DNA from: Symbiodinium sp. CCMP2592
Taxonomy: Eukaryota > Sar > Dinophyceae > Suessiales > Symbiodiniaceae
Reading direction: 5' to 3'
Assembly: GCA_905221615.1 (NCBI GenBank)
Contig: CAJNDT010006135.1
Coordinates: 2,146,089-2,210,088, forward strand
Length of the DNA stretch: 64,000 nucleotides
In this document: in pieces, positions 9,381-18,764 of the stretch
How the letters are laid out: each line of letters starts with the position of its first letter
How positions within the stretch are numbered: position 1 is the stretch's first letter
The notes under the pieces: model-generated
Databases searched by the model: none
What the model saw: only the letters and a program-made list of their open reading frames with translations
What the model was told of the DNA's origin: nothing
Position numbers and translations under genes: made by a program

Positions 9381-9486
9381 CTACTGTTGATGATATAAAC
9401 CCTGCATGACCCATAGTGAGGAATATACCATAATTCCCATAGTTTAGGGTCCTGAAGGTAATGCAGGATGTATATCATCAACCGTA
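9381..9486. mobile_element. HP1 hairpin
   Basis: CTACTGTTGATGATATAAAC to ATATCATCAACCGTA; standard core in inverse orientation. Confidence 0.85.
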
Positions 9487-9589
9487 ACCTTGAAGCCTCA
9501 AAAGTTGAAAGCCAGGAGGCAGCAGCTCACTGCCACTGGAAGATGAAAAGAACCGCAAAGCGCAGACCTTCTCCAGGGAAGAAGAGGTT

Positions 9590-9720
9590 GGGGGTGGGGT
9601 TCCTTAAAGGACTCTTTCAATGGGTCCTTAAAGGGTTCTGTGAAGGGTTGCTTGACAGGGTTCCTTAATACTTAAAGGGTTCTAGGTCTAGGTTTTAGGG
9701 TTAAGGGTTCTACAAGTTTT
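9590..9720 (+). mobile_element. Diverged PM monomers
   Basis: Four GGGTTCCTTAAAGG-like monomers, then TTTTAGGGTTAAGGG. Confidence 0.5.
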
Positions 9721-9749
9721 CCAAAAGCATTTCGGGTTTAGGGTTTATA

Positions 9750-9855
9750 TACTGTTGATGGTATAAACCCTGCATTGCCTTAAGGACCCTAAACTATGAG
9801 AAAATATCGTACATTCCTTATTATGGGTAACGCAGGATTGATATCATCAACCGTA
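9750..9855. mobile_element. HP1 hairpin
   Basis: TACTGTTGATGGTATAAACC to TGATATCATCAACCGTA. Confidence 0.85.
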
Positions 9856-9949
9856 TGGGCGATGGTCCCTTTTTAGATCCCTAATATAATACGGCACCTA
9901 TTATTTAGGGTACCCAAACAAGGACCCTAATTATGACAACCACCCATAT
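9855..9949. mobile_element. HP15 hairpin, left end shortened
   Basis: TGGGCGATGGTCCCTTTTTA lacks the TAGTTGTCAAAA part of the arm. The right end GACAACCACCCATAT is complete. Confidence 0.65.
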
Positions 9950-10019
9950 AGGGGCGGATTAAGGGCTTGGGGCCTAGGGGCTGAGGCTTCTCAGTGTTTT
10001 GAAGCTCAAGGTTTAGGAT

Positions 10020-10140
10020 TTACCCTATAATGGGCTGTATAATGGGTATATAATGGCTATATTAAGGGTATATAATCTAGGGGTCCGTATTAAGGGTCTA
10101 GGGTTTAGGGTTTAGGGTTTAGGGTTTAGGGTTTTTTTGT
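10020..10140 (+). mobile_element. HP10 fragment plus telomeric repeats
   Basis: CCCTATAATGGGCTGTATAA to GGGTCCGTATTAAGGGTC is the HP10 interior. It passes into five TTTAGGG units. Confidence 0.6.
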
Positions 10141-10174
10141 TTAGGGCTGCTGGGCTTGAGGGTACCATGGGGAC

Positions 10175-10357
10175 CTACAGTTGATGATCTAAATCCTAGG
10201 GTTCTATAAGGGTACCTTTAAGGGCTTCCTATAAGGGATCTATGAGGGTTTAGGGTTTATGATATGACTCCTGCATTACCTTAAGGACCCTAGACTATGG
10301 GGATTATGGTATATTCCTTGTTATGGGCAATGCAGCATTTGTACCATCAACCGTAGG
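10175..10357. mobile_element. HP1 hairpin with PM insertion
   Basis: GATGATCTAAATCCT, then PM (GGGTTCTATAAGGGTACC to TATGAGGGTTTAGGG), then GATATGACTCCTGCATT. The PM sits at the same HP1 position as at 8743 and 50997. Confidence 0.75.
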
Positions 10358-10402
10358 TAGACCTTTAAGTGCCCTGAACGGGTTCCTCATTGGGGCTCTG
10401 AT

Positions 10403-10532
10403 ACTTGCAATTCTTAGTTGCTGAGTTCATAAGCCCCCAAAAAGTGTACACTGTCAGTTTTATACTAGGTAATTGTTGCCCCCCCAAAAGTGTAAAGTGT
10501 ATCCACTCAGCTACTAAGAGTAAGCCTGCAAG
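10403..10532. mobile_element. Single-copy hairpin
   Basis: CTTGCAATTCTTAGTTGCTG opposite CAGCTACTAAGAGTAAGCC; CCCCCAAAAAGTGTA occurs twice inside as a direct repeat. Confidence 0.55.
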
Positions 10533-10612
10533 ATACCAGTAAGGGTTCCGCAAAGGTACTATGGGGGTCCGAGGTCTCAAGGTCCAGGGCTTGGGGTTTA
10601 GGGGTTTAGGGG

Positions 10613-10790
10613 CTTACTTGGAGGGTCGGGCCCTAAACCCTAAACCCTAAACCCTGAACCCTAAACCCTAAACCCTGACTTAGTAACTGGTTATTTTAAG
10701 GACTTATAAGTACCATAACCCCAATAAGGGTCCCTTTCGGGTACTTATAAGTCTACTTACTACCTACTTACTAAGTCCCCTGACCCTCCA
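10613..10790. mobile_element. HP2a hairpin with telomeric block in left arm
   Basis: TACTTGGAGGGTCGGG is cut off by CCCTAAA repeats, then resumes GACTTAGTAACTGG. The right arm is uninterrupted. Confidence 0.8.
10630..10678 (-). repeat. CCCTAAA insert inside HP2a
   Basis: About seven CCCTAAA/CCCTGAA units, inserted precisely with no visible duplication of the arm. Confidence 0.8.
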
Positions 10791-10860
10791 ACCCTAAACC
10801 CTATAGTACCCTTATAGAGCCCTTTAAAGGAACCCTTCGAATCCCCTTTAAAGGAGCCCC
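10790..10860 (-). mobile_element. Inverted PM
   Basis: AACCCTAAACCCTATAGTAC, then CCCTTTAAAGGAACCC monomers. Confidence 0.55.
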
Positions 10861-10893
10861 TACTTACTAAGTAGGGTTTAGGGTTTAGGGGCT

Positions 10894-10988
10894 TGCCTTA
10901 AGCCGGAATAACCTACCTTTTTAAGGATTTATATAAGGAAGTCATAGTTCGGAACCCTAAAAAGGCAGGTTATTCCGGCTTAAGGTAG
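10894..10988. mobile_element. HP21 hairpin
   Basis: CCTTAAGCCGGAATAACCTA with a matching inverse TAGGTTATTCCGGCTTAAGG apart from one base (AAGGCAGG). Confidence 0.85.
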
Positions 10989-11007
10989 GGCTTTGGGGCT
11001 TAGACCC

Positions 11008-11070
11008 TAAACCCTGAACCCCATAGATCCCTTTTAAGGAACCCTATAGATCCCTTTAAGGAGCCCTTTA
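11008..11070 (-). mobile_element. Inverted PM
   Basis: CCCTGAACCCCATAGATCCC and a second TATAGATCCCTTTAAGGAGC. Confidence 0.55.
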
Positions 11071-11106
11071 GTGGTTGGGTTTAGGATTTAGGGGGGCTTA
11101 GGGTTC

Positions 11107-11451
11107 CGGGTTCAGTGGTCCTGAGTAGCCCCTTTGTAATAAGGGCCCCGTTGTTCCTAGGGGAAAAGGAGGGACCCTTAAAGGGATCTATAAGGGATAT
11201 CTATATAGGGTTTAGGGTTTAGGGGACTCCGATATCCCTCATTTAAGGACTGTTGTTCCTACTAACCCTAAGGCTCTAAGACTCACATTTTAAGGCTTTT
11301 GGGCCCAAAGACCATAGTATATAAGGGTTTTGGGCCATTTTGAGCCTTAGGGTAAGGGTTTAGGGTGTAGGCTTTAGGGTTTTTACTATACGGTTGTCTA
11401 ATAAAGGAACCCAGAAAGAAAAGGGCAAAAGGGTACGACGCAGGAACCTAC
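11107..11451. mobile_element. HP12 hairpin opened by several insertions
   Basis: Left GGTCCTGAGTAGCCCCTTTG, right GGGCAAAAGGGTACGACGCA ending GGAACCTA. The interval holds an HP10 start, a PM (11173-11223) and an HP22 hairpin. Confidence 0.55.
11266..11352. mobile_element. HP22 hairpin
   Basis: CCCTAAGGCTC and GAGCCTTAGGG outer ends, inner GGCTTTTGGGCCC opposite GGGTTTTGGGCC. Confidence 0.6.
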
Positions 11452-11517
11452 GTGTTGACTCCAAGGGAGGCTTACAAGTTCGGGCTGAGGGGACTGCGGG
11501 TTCAAGATAGACAGGGT

Positions 11518-11628
11518 TCCCTAAGGCTCCATGTGCCCTTATAGTAGATACTTAGGCCTTAAAGTACCTATATAGGGACTACTTTGGGGCTTAAGTATCT
11601 ACTATAAGGGTACATGGAGCCTTAGGGA
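11518..11628. mobile_element. HP6 hairpin
   Basis: CCCTAAGGCTCCATGTGCCC opposite GGGTACATGGAGCCTTAGGG; stem ATAGTAGATACTTA / TAAGTATCTACTAT. Confidence 0.85.
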
Positions 11629-11703
11629 GGGTTTGAGGGCTCCTTTTAAGGGTTCTGTCAGGAGTTTCTAGAAAGGTCTTAAGGGTTTATATGGCTTAAG
11701 CAT

Positions 11704-11811
11704 TATGGGTAGTTGTCAAGATTAGGGTCCTTTTCTGGGTGCCCTAAATATTACGTGACGTATTATGATAAGGACCCCAAAAGAGACCATAACTTTGACA
11801 ACCACCCTTAT
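11704..11811. mobile_element. HP15 hairpin
   Basis: TATGGGTAGTTGTCAAGATT opposite ACTTTGACAACCACCCTTAT. Confidence 0.8.
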
Positions 11812-11895
11812 GGGGTTGTCTATTTCTTAAAGTTGGGGTGACGTCCACAGGGTTCAGGGTTGCGGGTCTAGGGCTGAAGATCTGAAGAGCGTTGC

Positions 11896-12015
11896 TCTTG
11901 GAGGGGCAGGGGACTTAGTAAGTAGGTTATAAGTAGGTTATAGTTAGGATAACCCCACTTAGGGGACTTATAACCCCAATTATAACCTACTTACTAAGTC
12001 CCCTGCCCTTCAAGT
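11896..12015. mobile_element. HP2b hairpin
   Basis: CTTGGAGGGGCAGGGGACTT and inverse CCCCTGCCCTTCAAG. Confidence 0.85.
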
Positions 12016-12034
12016 TCTGAGCTTCAGCCAGGTT

Positions 12035-12325
12035 TCATACAGCGAAAGGTCCGTTTAAGAGTTTTGCAAACTTCTTGTAAGAAGTCTGGAACCCTTCAAC
12101 AGATTTCAGGGGCTTGTATAATGGGTTGGGAGCGATGACTTGCAACCTAGCGTTTGGAGCTCGGCCTAAAGCTAGCGCGAAATTTGGTGGATCCACCCAC
12201 CACGAAAAAGCTGGGTAGTGAGAAACGGGCCTAGTTGCTACAGGTAAGTCGAGCCCAGCCACCGACGATGCCGATCGCAACGAAAATGCCCCAGAATCCT
12301 TCCTCGCCGATGTACTCCTGCGCAA
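12035..12325 (-). CDS. Candidate exon, unknown protein
   Basis: About 96 codons are open on the minus strand with a protein-like C-terminal half (FSWWVDPPNFALALGRAPNA). The 5' side begins after CTTGCGCAG, a possible AG|G acceptor. Another minus frame at 12260-12330 reads EYIGEEGFWGIFVAIGIVGG, so a frameshift or a small intron is possible. On the plus strand ACAGGTAAGT (12238-12247) resembles a donor. No family recognised. Confidence 0.3.
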   Translation of the reverse strand: MRRSTSARKDSGAFSLRSASSVAGLDLPVATRPVSHYPAFSWWVDPPNFALALGRAPNARLQVIAPNPLYKPLKSVEGFQTSYKKFAKLLNGPFAV

Positions 12326-12426
12326 GTCATTGGGGTTTGGGGTTTAAAACACCCCTAAGCCCGTTTACGGTTGATTCAAGGCTTGCAGCTGGCGACGGCA
12401 CTATTCAAGGGTTTTGGGCTATCTTG

Positions 12427-12886
12427 AACTTCTTTTCAAGCTCCATTTTACCGCCTTTCATGGTTTCGGGCTGAGGGCTTAATTAGAAGGTTAAGAAGGG
12501 TTTCATCTTAAGGGTTTAGAACTTCTTTTCAAGCTCCATTTTACCGCCTTTCATGGTTTCGGGCTGAGGGCTTAATTAGAAGGTTAAGACGGGTTTCATC
12601 TTAAGGATTTAGAACTTCTTTTCAAGCTCCATTTTACCGCCTTGCATGGTTTCGGGCTGAGGGCTTAATTAGAAGGTTAAGACGGGTTTCATCTTAAGGG
12701 TTTAGAACTTCTTTTCAAGCTCCATTTTACCGCCTTTCATGGTTTCGGGCTGAGGGCTTAATTAGAAGGTTAAGACGGGTTTCATCTTAAGGATTTAGAA
12801 CTTCTTTTCAAGCTCCATTTTGCCGCCTTTCATGGTTTCGGGCTGAGGGCTTAGAAGGTTAAGACGGGTTTCATCTTAAGGGTTTA
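12427..12886 (+). repeat. 93-bp tandem repeat, 5 units
   Basis: AACTTCTTTTCAAGCTCCAT begins units at 12427, 12520, 12613, 12706 and 12799, exactly 93 bp apart. Units differ at few positions; the last has a small deletion. Confidence 0.95.
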
Positions 12887-12946
12887 GAGCGGTTTAGGTT
12901 TGCCGCTTGGCAGGATTTTCATCAAGGCTTTAGCAATGGTATGATA

Positions 12947-13053
12947 CATGGGTAGTTGTCAAAATTAAGATCCCGTTTTGGGTCCCAATTATAATAGTCA
13001 CTTATTATTTAGGGTACCCAAAAAGGGGCCTTAATTTTTACAACCACGCACAT
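12947..13053. mobile_element. HP15 hairpin
   Basis: CATGGGTAGTTGTCAAAATT opposite TTTTTACAACCACGCACATG. Confidence 0.75.
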
Positions 13054-13128
13054 GGCTTTCGGGCTTGCGGGCTTTAGGGTGCCGGGCTCCAGATTGGCGT
13101 GAAAAGCTGAATGCCCCAAACACTCAAG

Positions 13129-13230
13129 TCAGAGATTGGCCTTGGACAGCTTGAGCAGGAATCGGATGGCGGCAAAAATCATCATAACGACCCCGACCTT
13201 GATGCATTTAGTTCCGGCTGCTTCTTGTTC
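13129..13230 (-). CDS. Candidate exon with membrane-helix-like segment
   Basis: A minus frame begins GAACAAGAAGCA immediately after the HP2c end and stops at TGA (13129-13131). It contains KVGVVMMIFAAIRFLLKLSK. The hairpin's terminal AG directly precedes it. Short, unrecognised, and its phase with the next block is not established. Confidence 0.25.
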   Translation of the reverse strand, partial: EQEAAGTKCIKVGVVMMIFAAIRFLLKLSKANL

Positions 13231-13352
13231 CTTAGAGGATCATGGGACTTAGTAAGTAGGTTATAATTGGGGTTATAAGTCCCCTAACTGGGGTTACCCC
13301 AATTATCACCTACTTATAACCTGACTTACAAAGTCCCATGAGCCTTCAAGTA
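13231..13352. mobile_element. HP2c hairpin between two candidate exons
   Basis: CTTAGAGGATCATGGGACTT to AAGTCCCATGAGCCTTCAAGTA. On the minus strand the element reads GTACTTGAAGG to CCTCTAAG, so it begins with GT and ends with AG at its borders with the blocks on both sides. Confidence 0.85.
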
Positions 13353-13433
13353 CCCTTCGGGCACCACAAAGCCGATCATGTAGATGACTCGGAATTTCCG
13401 GCTCTTGTGTTCTAAGGCGTAATCCGGAAGCCT
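13353..13433 (-). CDS. Candidate exon, unknown
   Basis: Minus frame reads ALEHKSRKFRVIYMIGFVV, followed by PEG at the hairpin border. Its 5' side starts at AGG after an HP13 hairpin. About 27 codons only; homology is needed. Confidence 0.25.
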
Positions 13434-13443
13434 CAATACCAAT

Positions 13444-13548
13444 TACCCTAAGGCTCCGAAAGGGGTCATGGGCTTTCTGGGGGAAGGGTTTTGGGCTTTG
13501 GGGGCTAAGGTTTGGGATCTCACTTCGAGGGTCCAGGAGCATTAGGGT
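13444..13548. mobile_element. HP13 hairpin
   Basis: TACCCTAAGGCTCCGAAAG to GGTCCAGGAGCATTAGGGTA. The arms are short; the long core is GGGCTTTGGGGGCTAAGG-like. Confidence 0.75.
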
Positions 13549-13809
13549 AAACCCTAAACCCTAATCTCGTGTTGGGTTTATGATTTTGGGTTCAGGATTC
13601 ATGTCGTCAGCTCAGAAATCAAACGCTGCTTACACAGAGACTGAAAGGGCATTGTATTGGCAAGCATCCCGACCCTATACGGTGACACATCCAGTGTGAT
13701 TCAGGAATTCTACGGAACCCTGTTCTCCCTGAAACCCGAAAACCTAAGCAGTATTAAGGCTCCGTCATAATCTCCCTAGGTTCTAGAGATTAACTGAGGG
13801 CTTAGCACT

Positions 13810-13903
13810 TACCTTAACCCTGAGTAACCTACCTGTTTAGGGTTCCTTATTATGATTTCCTTATATACGTCCTTAAAAAGGTAGGTTATTCAGGGTTAAG
13901 GTA
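13810..13903. mobile_element. HP21 hairpin
   Basis: TACCTTAACCCTGAGTAACC opposite GGTTATTCAGGGTTAAGGTA. Confidence 0.8.
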
Positions 13904-13908
13904 GGGTC

Positions 13909-14031
13909 TACTTGGAAGGGCAGTGGACTTAGTACGTCGGTTATAAGTACAGCTATAAGTACCCTAAATGGAGTTACCCCAATTATAACCTTACTTATAA
14001 CCTACTTACTAAGTCCCCTGGCCTCCAAGTA
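13909..14031. mobile_element. HP2b hairpin
   Basis: TACTTGGAAGGGCAGTGGAC to GTCCCCTGGCCTCCAAGTA, 5 bp after HP21. Confidence 0.85.
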
Positions 14032-14084
14032 CAGTTTAAGTTCGGGTTGAGTGCTCCAGGGCCAAGAGCTTCAGCTAGGGTTTG

Positions 14085-14294
14085 CCCTAAGGCTCCCAAA
14101 GGGGTCCTTTAAAGGGATCTATAAGGGCTTAGGGTTTAATTAGGGCTTATATAGGGTTTAGGGTATATGTAGGCTTTAGGGCTTTAGGGACTACCCTAAG
14201 GCTCCCAAAGGGGTCATGGGCTTTCTGCGGGACGGTTTGGGCTTTGGGGGCTAAGGTTTGAGATCTCACTACGAGGGTCCAGGAGCCTTAGGGT
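14085..14294. mobile_element. HP13 hairpin with PM insertion near left end
   Basis: The 22 bp at 14085-14106 (CCCTAAGGCTCCCAAAGGGG…) are repeated identically at 14194-14215 around a PM. The rest of HP13 follows to GGAGCCTTAGGG. Confidence 0.8.
14107..14193 (+). mobile_element. PM with extended telomeric-like tail
   Basis: CTTTAAAGGGATCTATAAGG, then several TTTAGGG/TATAGGG units. Confidence 0.7.
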
Positions 14295-14340
14295 GGGTTT
14301 AAGGTTGGTATGGAGGCTCTCGGGTTCAAGGTTTAGGGTT

Positions 14341-14376
14341 TACCTGTAGCCGGAAAGACCTACTTTTTTAAGGAAC

Positions 14377-14408
<32 letters not shown>

Positions 14409-14456
14409 AACCATAATAAGGGACCCTAAAAAGGTAGGTCTTTCCGGCTACAGGTA
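14341..14456. mobile_element. HP21-type hairpin with TA/GA microsatellite loop
   Basis: TACCTGTAGCCGGAAAGACC and exact inverse. The loop carries (TA)n then (GA)n at about 14378-14408. Confidence 0.85.
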
Positions 14457-14464
14457 GGCTTTCC

Positions 14465-14542
14465 TTCACCCTGAATAACCTAAATTTTTCAGAACTTCTG
14501 TAAGGAAATCATAATAAGGAACCCTGCAAAGGAAGGTTTTCC
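14465..14542. mobile_element. Decayed HP21
   Basis: TTCACCCTGAATAACCTAAA opposite GGAAGGTTTTCCAGG; loop ATAATAAGGAACCCT is as in the family. Confidence 0.5.
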
Positions 14543-14945
14543 AGGTTTAGGGTTCGGGTTTAGGGCTCGATGCTCATCTGGGTTAGATGGTGTTTAAGGC
14601 TTTGCACCTTTCGCTCGTCTGACGACATAATCATGATCCCCAAGCCCTAAACCCTAATCCCCTGACAAGGCCCTCAGACCCGTGCTTTTTTCGCCCGAAC
14701 TCCTAATCACAGGCATTTCTTAAATGCTTGCACTCCACAAGCCCAAGACCAAGACCTGCTAGTAACATTTCAAGACAAAAACATCCCTCCCATGTTGAGG
14801 ACAGCCCAAAAACCCAGATGTCGAAACCTGATCTAAAGCCCTGTTCCTACAACCGAAAATATTCGGATCCATATGGAGGGCCTTAATCCTAATAAAGACC
14901 CCAGGTTTCTTAATCAGGCCAAGGTATGAACCACGACAGCTGCTC

Positions 14946-15042
14946 CCATATGGGTGGTTGTCAAAATTATGGTCCCTTTTTGGGCCCCTAATATAGTACG
15001 GCACCTAGGGTACCCAAAAAGGGGACCCTAACTTTGACAATA
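14946..15042. mobile_element. HP15 hairpin, right end cut
   Basis: CATATGGGTGGTTGTCAAAA. The right arm stops at CTTTGACAAT without the CCACCCATA end. Confidence 0.7.
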
Positions 15043-16197
15043 AAAGCAAAGGATGCTGACAAAGGCATCCAGCTGTCGCTCCCTTCGCCCCTGTTTTTTT
15101 AAGTAGTGCTACAAGAAGGGTTGCAGAACACGGGATGCGGGTCCGACTGGGGCTTTGGGGGCACAGTGTAGGAGAATTATATGGAGAGCAGCCGCGACAA
15201 GCAGTGCTAAGTGAAAGGGCTTTGCCACGTAAGGGGATGTGGTTCATCTTGGTTCATGTCTTGCCGAGGGTTCCCTCCATGAATCCCACTTGCACATATC
15301 ATGTTTCGATATGAGTTTCCAAAGCTTGCGACTCCTTTGTTCGGACGCCCGCTAAACCATAATCCTTACAATATGGCAGTGACTCAGGATGTTAGGTCCC
15401 CGACAAGGGGGATGGTCAGCCCGAGCATCATCAGATCCTGCGAGGACGAATGGGACTTAGCACCGTTAGGGTCAAAGGTTTGGGGATTTAGGGCTTAGGG
15501 CTTGGGGATATGATGGGCTCCGGTAGGTTGACTTCGCCAAACGTGGTAACCTGACGCTCTACAGCCTATATCAACCCCATTTCCCAAAACCTGCACCCCA
15601 GACCCTATGTGCACACTAGAAGAAGCAGAACCCTAGAACAAAAACACGCTAAAAGGCCACACCGATCAGTGTCCGACACTCGCCGTATACGGACCTATGT
15701 AGGTTGTGAGATTGTTGTGTGCCAATGCCGTATGAAACGCTATTTCAGACCTCAAAATTCCCGATACAGCCTGCCTAAGTCAAAAAACCTTAAACATAAA
15801 ACCCTAAACCTTGTAATTAGAGCCCACACCCGCATGTGAGGCCTTGCAACTCGATACCAAAGCCCTGAATATCGACGCCCAGTGCAAACCACAAATCTCC
15901 AACTCCGCTTCTTGGATGGTTTAGAATGCGAGAGGTTTAGCGTTTAGGGTAGGAGAGTTCAAATGCGAAGGGCGCCTTACTGTAACAAACATTCGCTTTA
16001 GGGTTTAGAGATCTTGGGCTCCTGTGCAAGTCATTGTTTGTCATAGGTTCTTAGAAGGGCTCTGTAAGGGTGAACAGGCCCTGTCTGTGAATGGGTTGTA
16101 TATAAGGCTGGTGCGGTTGGAGCGGCGGTAGTATGGGTGGAGGTCACGTTTGCAAATGGACGAAGGGACATAGGGGCGGAGCGCAGCAAGCACAGCC
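15043..16197. other. Complex region without recognised genes
   Basis: Little hairpin content and only scattered TTTAGGG-like words. Short open frames exist on both strands (for example minus 15005-15247, plus 15609-15839), but none has a recognisable domain. Possible small exons cannot be excluded. Confidence 0.4.
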
Positions 16198-16319
16198 ACT
16201 TGGAGGGGCAGGGGACTTAGTAAGTAGGTTAGAACTAGGGTTATAACTTGGGTAACTCCATTTAGGGTACTTCTAACTCTACTAGTAACCGACGTACTAA
16301 GTCCCCTGCCCTTCCAAGC
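16198..16319. mobile_element. HP2b hairpin with CA flanks
   Basis: CA-CTTGGAGGGGCAGGGG to CCCCTGCCCTTCCAAG-CA. The 2-bp flank is CA here instead of the usual TA. Confidence 0.85.
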
Positions 16320-17066
16320 ACTGTTTCTTGGCCCACTCAGGACTCGGAAGCCAAAATAAGTGGAGATGCCGAGCACTCAGAGTGGCGACTTCCCGGAGTA
16401 GCCTCATAACCCACATAGAGTTTGAAGCTGGCGCGCATAGCTGCTAGTTATGCTGCAACAACACTTATGCTCTCTCCCCGTAATTCTGCCTCTAGGTCTC
16501 TGTGACAGGCGTCGCTACTTCCGTAGGTATCATCTTGGCATCCTTGCATGTTCTGCAAGAGAGAGGAATCAGAATTTTTCTGAATGATGCAGACCAGTGA
16601 GCACTCGTGTATTTTCGTCGGGAGTCTGCTTCGGCGATCAGAGCATGTCGTGATCGCTCTGGGAGTGAATAACTACAGCCGCTGGGTATAACAGCCGGCC
16701 CAGACTATCCGAGTTGCGGTATATAGCTTGTAATGAGTCATGCAAGATGCTGACTATCAAAGCCCTCATCCCGAAAGCTGTAAGTCGAGAGACTTCCAAA
16801 CTCTTGCTGGAATCTGTCTATGTTTTGGCTTCAATTATGATTATGCCCTGAGTATCGGTTGACACCAGAACCGTGTATTCAAAGGGTCATAACCTACTAC
16901 TGCAAGATCCGGAGAACTACTGATAATATCCCGTGCAGTCTCCGTATACCCAAGTTCACTATATCTCCAAACCCTATCGCAACTAGGAAGCCCCTCGCGA
17001 TCTTGGCTACAGGTAAGCCCTAAAGCCGCAAACCCCGTAAACCCTAGAGCCCCAGCGCCCTAACCC
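16320..17066. other. Complex non-repetitive region
   Basis: About 700 bp free of hairpins and telomeric words up to 17010. No long frame or recognisable product; it could be regulatory or contain short exons. Confidence 0.4.
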
Positions 17067-17173
17067 CTACGGTTGATGATATAAATCCTGCATGACCCAT
17101 AGTAGGGAATATACCATAATTCCCCTCGTTTAGGGTCCTTAAGGTAATGCAGGATTTATATCATCAACCGTAG
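17067..17173. mobile_element. HP1 hairpin, complete
   Basis: CTACGGTTGATGATATAAAT to its exact inverse ending CAACCGTAG. One of the best-preserved copies. Confidence 0.9.
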
Positions 17174-17312
17174 CACTAAACCTCAAGCTGAGTGAAATCG
17201 AAACCTTAAGATCTGAACCCCCAGAACGAGTTCCCCAATGCTCCAAGAAGCTGTGCCCCTTGGGGTCCATGTACCCAAATAGTATATACGTTAGGCCCAA
17301 TACATTAATGCT

Positions 17313-17790
17313 TGATGCAGCAACTCAGGCGGCTCCGCAGTGATGCTGGCCGCGGCGTCCTCCTGAGGTGGTCGTGGCCTTGGTCTAGGTTTCGCCGATG
17401 GTTGAATCTTGCTCTCGCCCACCTGGAGATGGCACGGTTCTTCGTCTTGATCTTCTTTGTCTGGGTGCGGCACTTGTTTCGGTGAGGGGCTCACGAGCAG
17501 TGGAAGCAACAGCTGAAGCCCTGGAGCGTTTGGAATGCGGTGATGGGCACGGACCAAGGCCTCCCTGGGGACTGCGAGCTCGGAGACCAGTCTGATGAGT
17601 ACACCATGGGAAAACTCGCTCACAACGATGCTGCTGGCTTCAGTGGCGGTCGTTGTAGGAGCTGTCGATGCCGTGTCGGAGCCGGCGTCGGCGTTTCAAC
17701 TGAACGCCTCTGTCTGGGCAGCGGCGTACGAGAAGTGGTCGGTGCTCCGGCGTTGGGTACGTGGACCCTTAGAGTGCATGAACTCCCGGG
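17313..17790 (+). CDS. Candidate coding block, strand unresolved
   Basis: A complex block with several open frames. The plus strand gives HEQWKQQLKPWSVWNAVMGT and, in a shifted frame, LLASVAVVVGAVDAVSEPAS, but it needs one TGA (about 17489) and one frameshift. The minus strand has an uninterrupted frame at 17291-17623 rich in Pro/Glu/Lys. Proline-rich antisense mimics Trp/Arg-rich protein, so the plus reading may be an artefact. No family recognised. Confidence 0.3.
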
Positions 17791-17843
17791 ATTTAAAGTG
17801 CTTGCTGCCAAAACACGAAGCTCCCTCTTTGAACCGTCTCTCC

Positions 17844-17951
17844 CTAAAGGGAACTCCAGAAAGTTGGAATATGGAATAATGGCAGGATCCCCTATATTTT
17901 ACCTTGAAGGGATTAGGATAATGATATTCCAACTTTCTGGCTTTTACTTTA
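17844..17951. mobile_element. HP4 hairpin, AAAGGGAACTCC-type left end
   Basis: TAAAGGGAACTCCAGAAAGT opposite CTTTCTGGCTTTTACTTTA; the core is shared with CAGTAGAAGCC-type HP4 copies. Confidence 0.85.
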
Positions 17952-18054
17952 TCCTCAAGAGACCCTGAACCCTCAACCCTCAATCTTCATAAAAGCCCTG
18001 AGCCTGCTACGCTTGGTTTAGAGCCCCAAGAAAGCACTTAAGCCAACCTTAGGA

Positions 18055-18178
18055 TACTTGAAGGCTCATGGGACTTAGTAACTAAGGTTATAAGTAGGTT
18101 ATAATTAGGATAACCCCACTTAGGGGACTTATAACCCCAATTATAACCTACTTACTAAGTCCCATGATCCTCTAAGTA
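18055..18178. mobile_element. HP2c hairpin
   Basis: TACTTGAAGGCTCATGGGAC to ATGATCCTCTAAGTA. Confidence 0.85.
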
Positions 18179-18203
18179 GGGATATCTCATAAACAAAACA
18201 CCC

Positions 18204-18306
18204 TACCCTAAGGCTCCCAAAGGGGTCGCGGGCCGTCTGGGGAGGGTTTGGGCTCTGGGGGCTAAGGTTTGGGATCTCACTACGAGGGTCCAGGAGCCTT
18301 AGGGTA
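18204..18306. mobile_element. HP13 hairpin inside an HP18-like core
   Basis: TACCCTAAGGCTCCCAAAGG to GGAGCCTTAGGGTA. Flanks GATATCTCATAAAC and GAATGAAGCCCAAGAGGG match the HP18 middle. Confidence 0.75.
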
Positions 18307-18357
18307 AGAATGAAGCCCAAGAGGGCAGGGATATCCCTGTTCTTGGAAGGGCCCAAA

Positions 18358-18453
18358 TCTAGGTTCCTGCGTAGCCCCTTTAAAATAAGGGCACCCTTTT
18401 TCCTAATATTGGGTTGTAATAAGGGGAGGCCAAAGGTACTACTCAGGAACCTA
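18358..18453. mobile_element. HP12 hairpin
   Basis: TAGGTTCCTGCGTAGCCCC to CTACTCAGGAACCTA. Confidence 0.8.
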
Positions 18454-18556
18454 CTTGGAGGGTCGGGGGACTCAGTAAGTAGGTAGTAAGTAGACTTATA
18501 AGTACCCGAAAAAGGGACCCTAACTGGGGTTATGGTACTTATAAGTCCTGGAAACT
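18451..18556. mobile_element. HP2a hairpin, right arm mostly deleted
   Basis: Complete left arm and core. After TTATAAGTCCTGGAAACTAA the GTCCCCCGACCCTCC segment is missing. Confidence 0.75.
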
Positions 18557-18575
18557 AAGTAGACCCTGAACGAAT

Positions 18576-18689
18576 CTAGGTTTCTGAGTAACCCCTTGAT
18601 AATAAGTGTACCCTTTTTTCCTACTATTCGGTTTTAATAAGGGGACCCTAAACTAAAAAGGGCAAAAGGGCACTACTCAGGAACCTAGG
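18576..18689. mobile_element. HP12 hairpin
   Basis: CTAGGTTTCTGAGTAACCCC to CACTACTCAGGAACCTAG; second HP12 within 300 bp. Confidence 0.8.
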
Positions 18690-18764
18690 AATATAGATCC
18701 CTTTTAGAGCCAGTTAAGGATCCCTTATAGAACCCTTTAAGGAACCCTTTAAGGAACCCTTTAA
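18690..18764 (-). mobile_element. Inverted PM monomers
   Basis: ATAGATCCCTTTTAGAGCC, then repeated CCCTTTAAGGAA; no telomeric part. Confidence 0.5.

Noticed and set aside
17291-17623. 110-codon minus frame as a definite gene
   Set aside because: The plus strand is almost equally open, and sequence composition cannot decide between them. Kept as a candidate block only.
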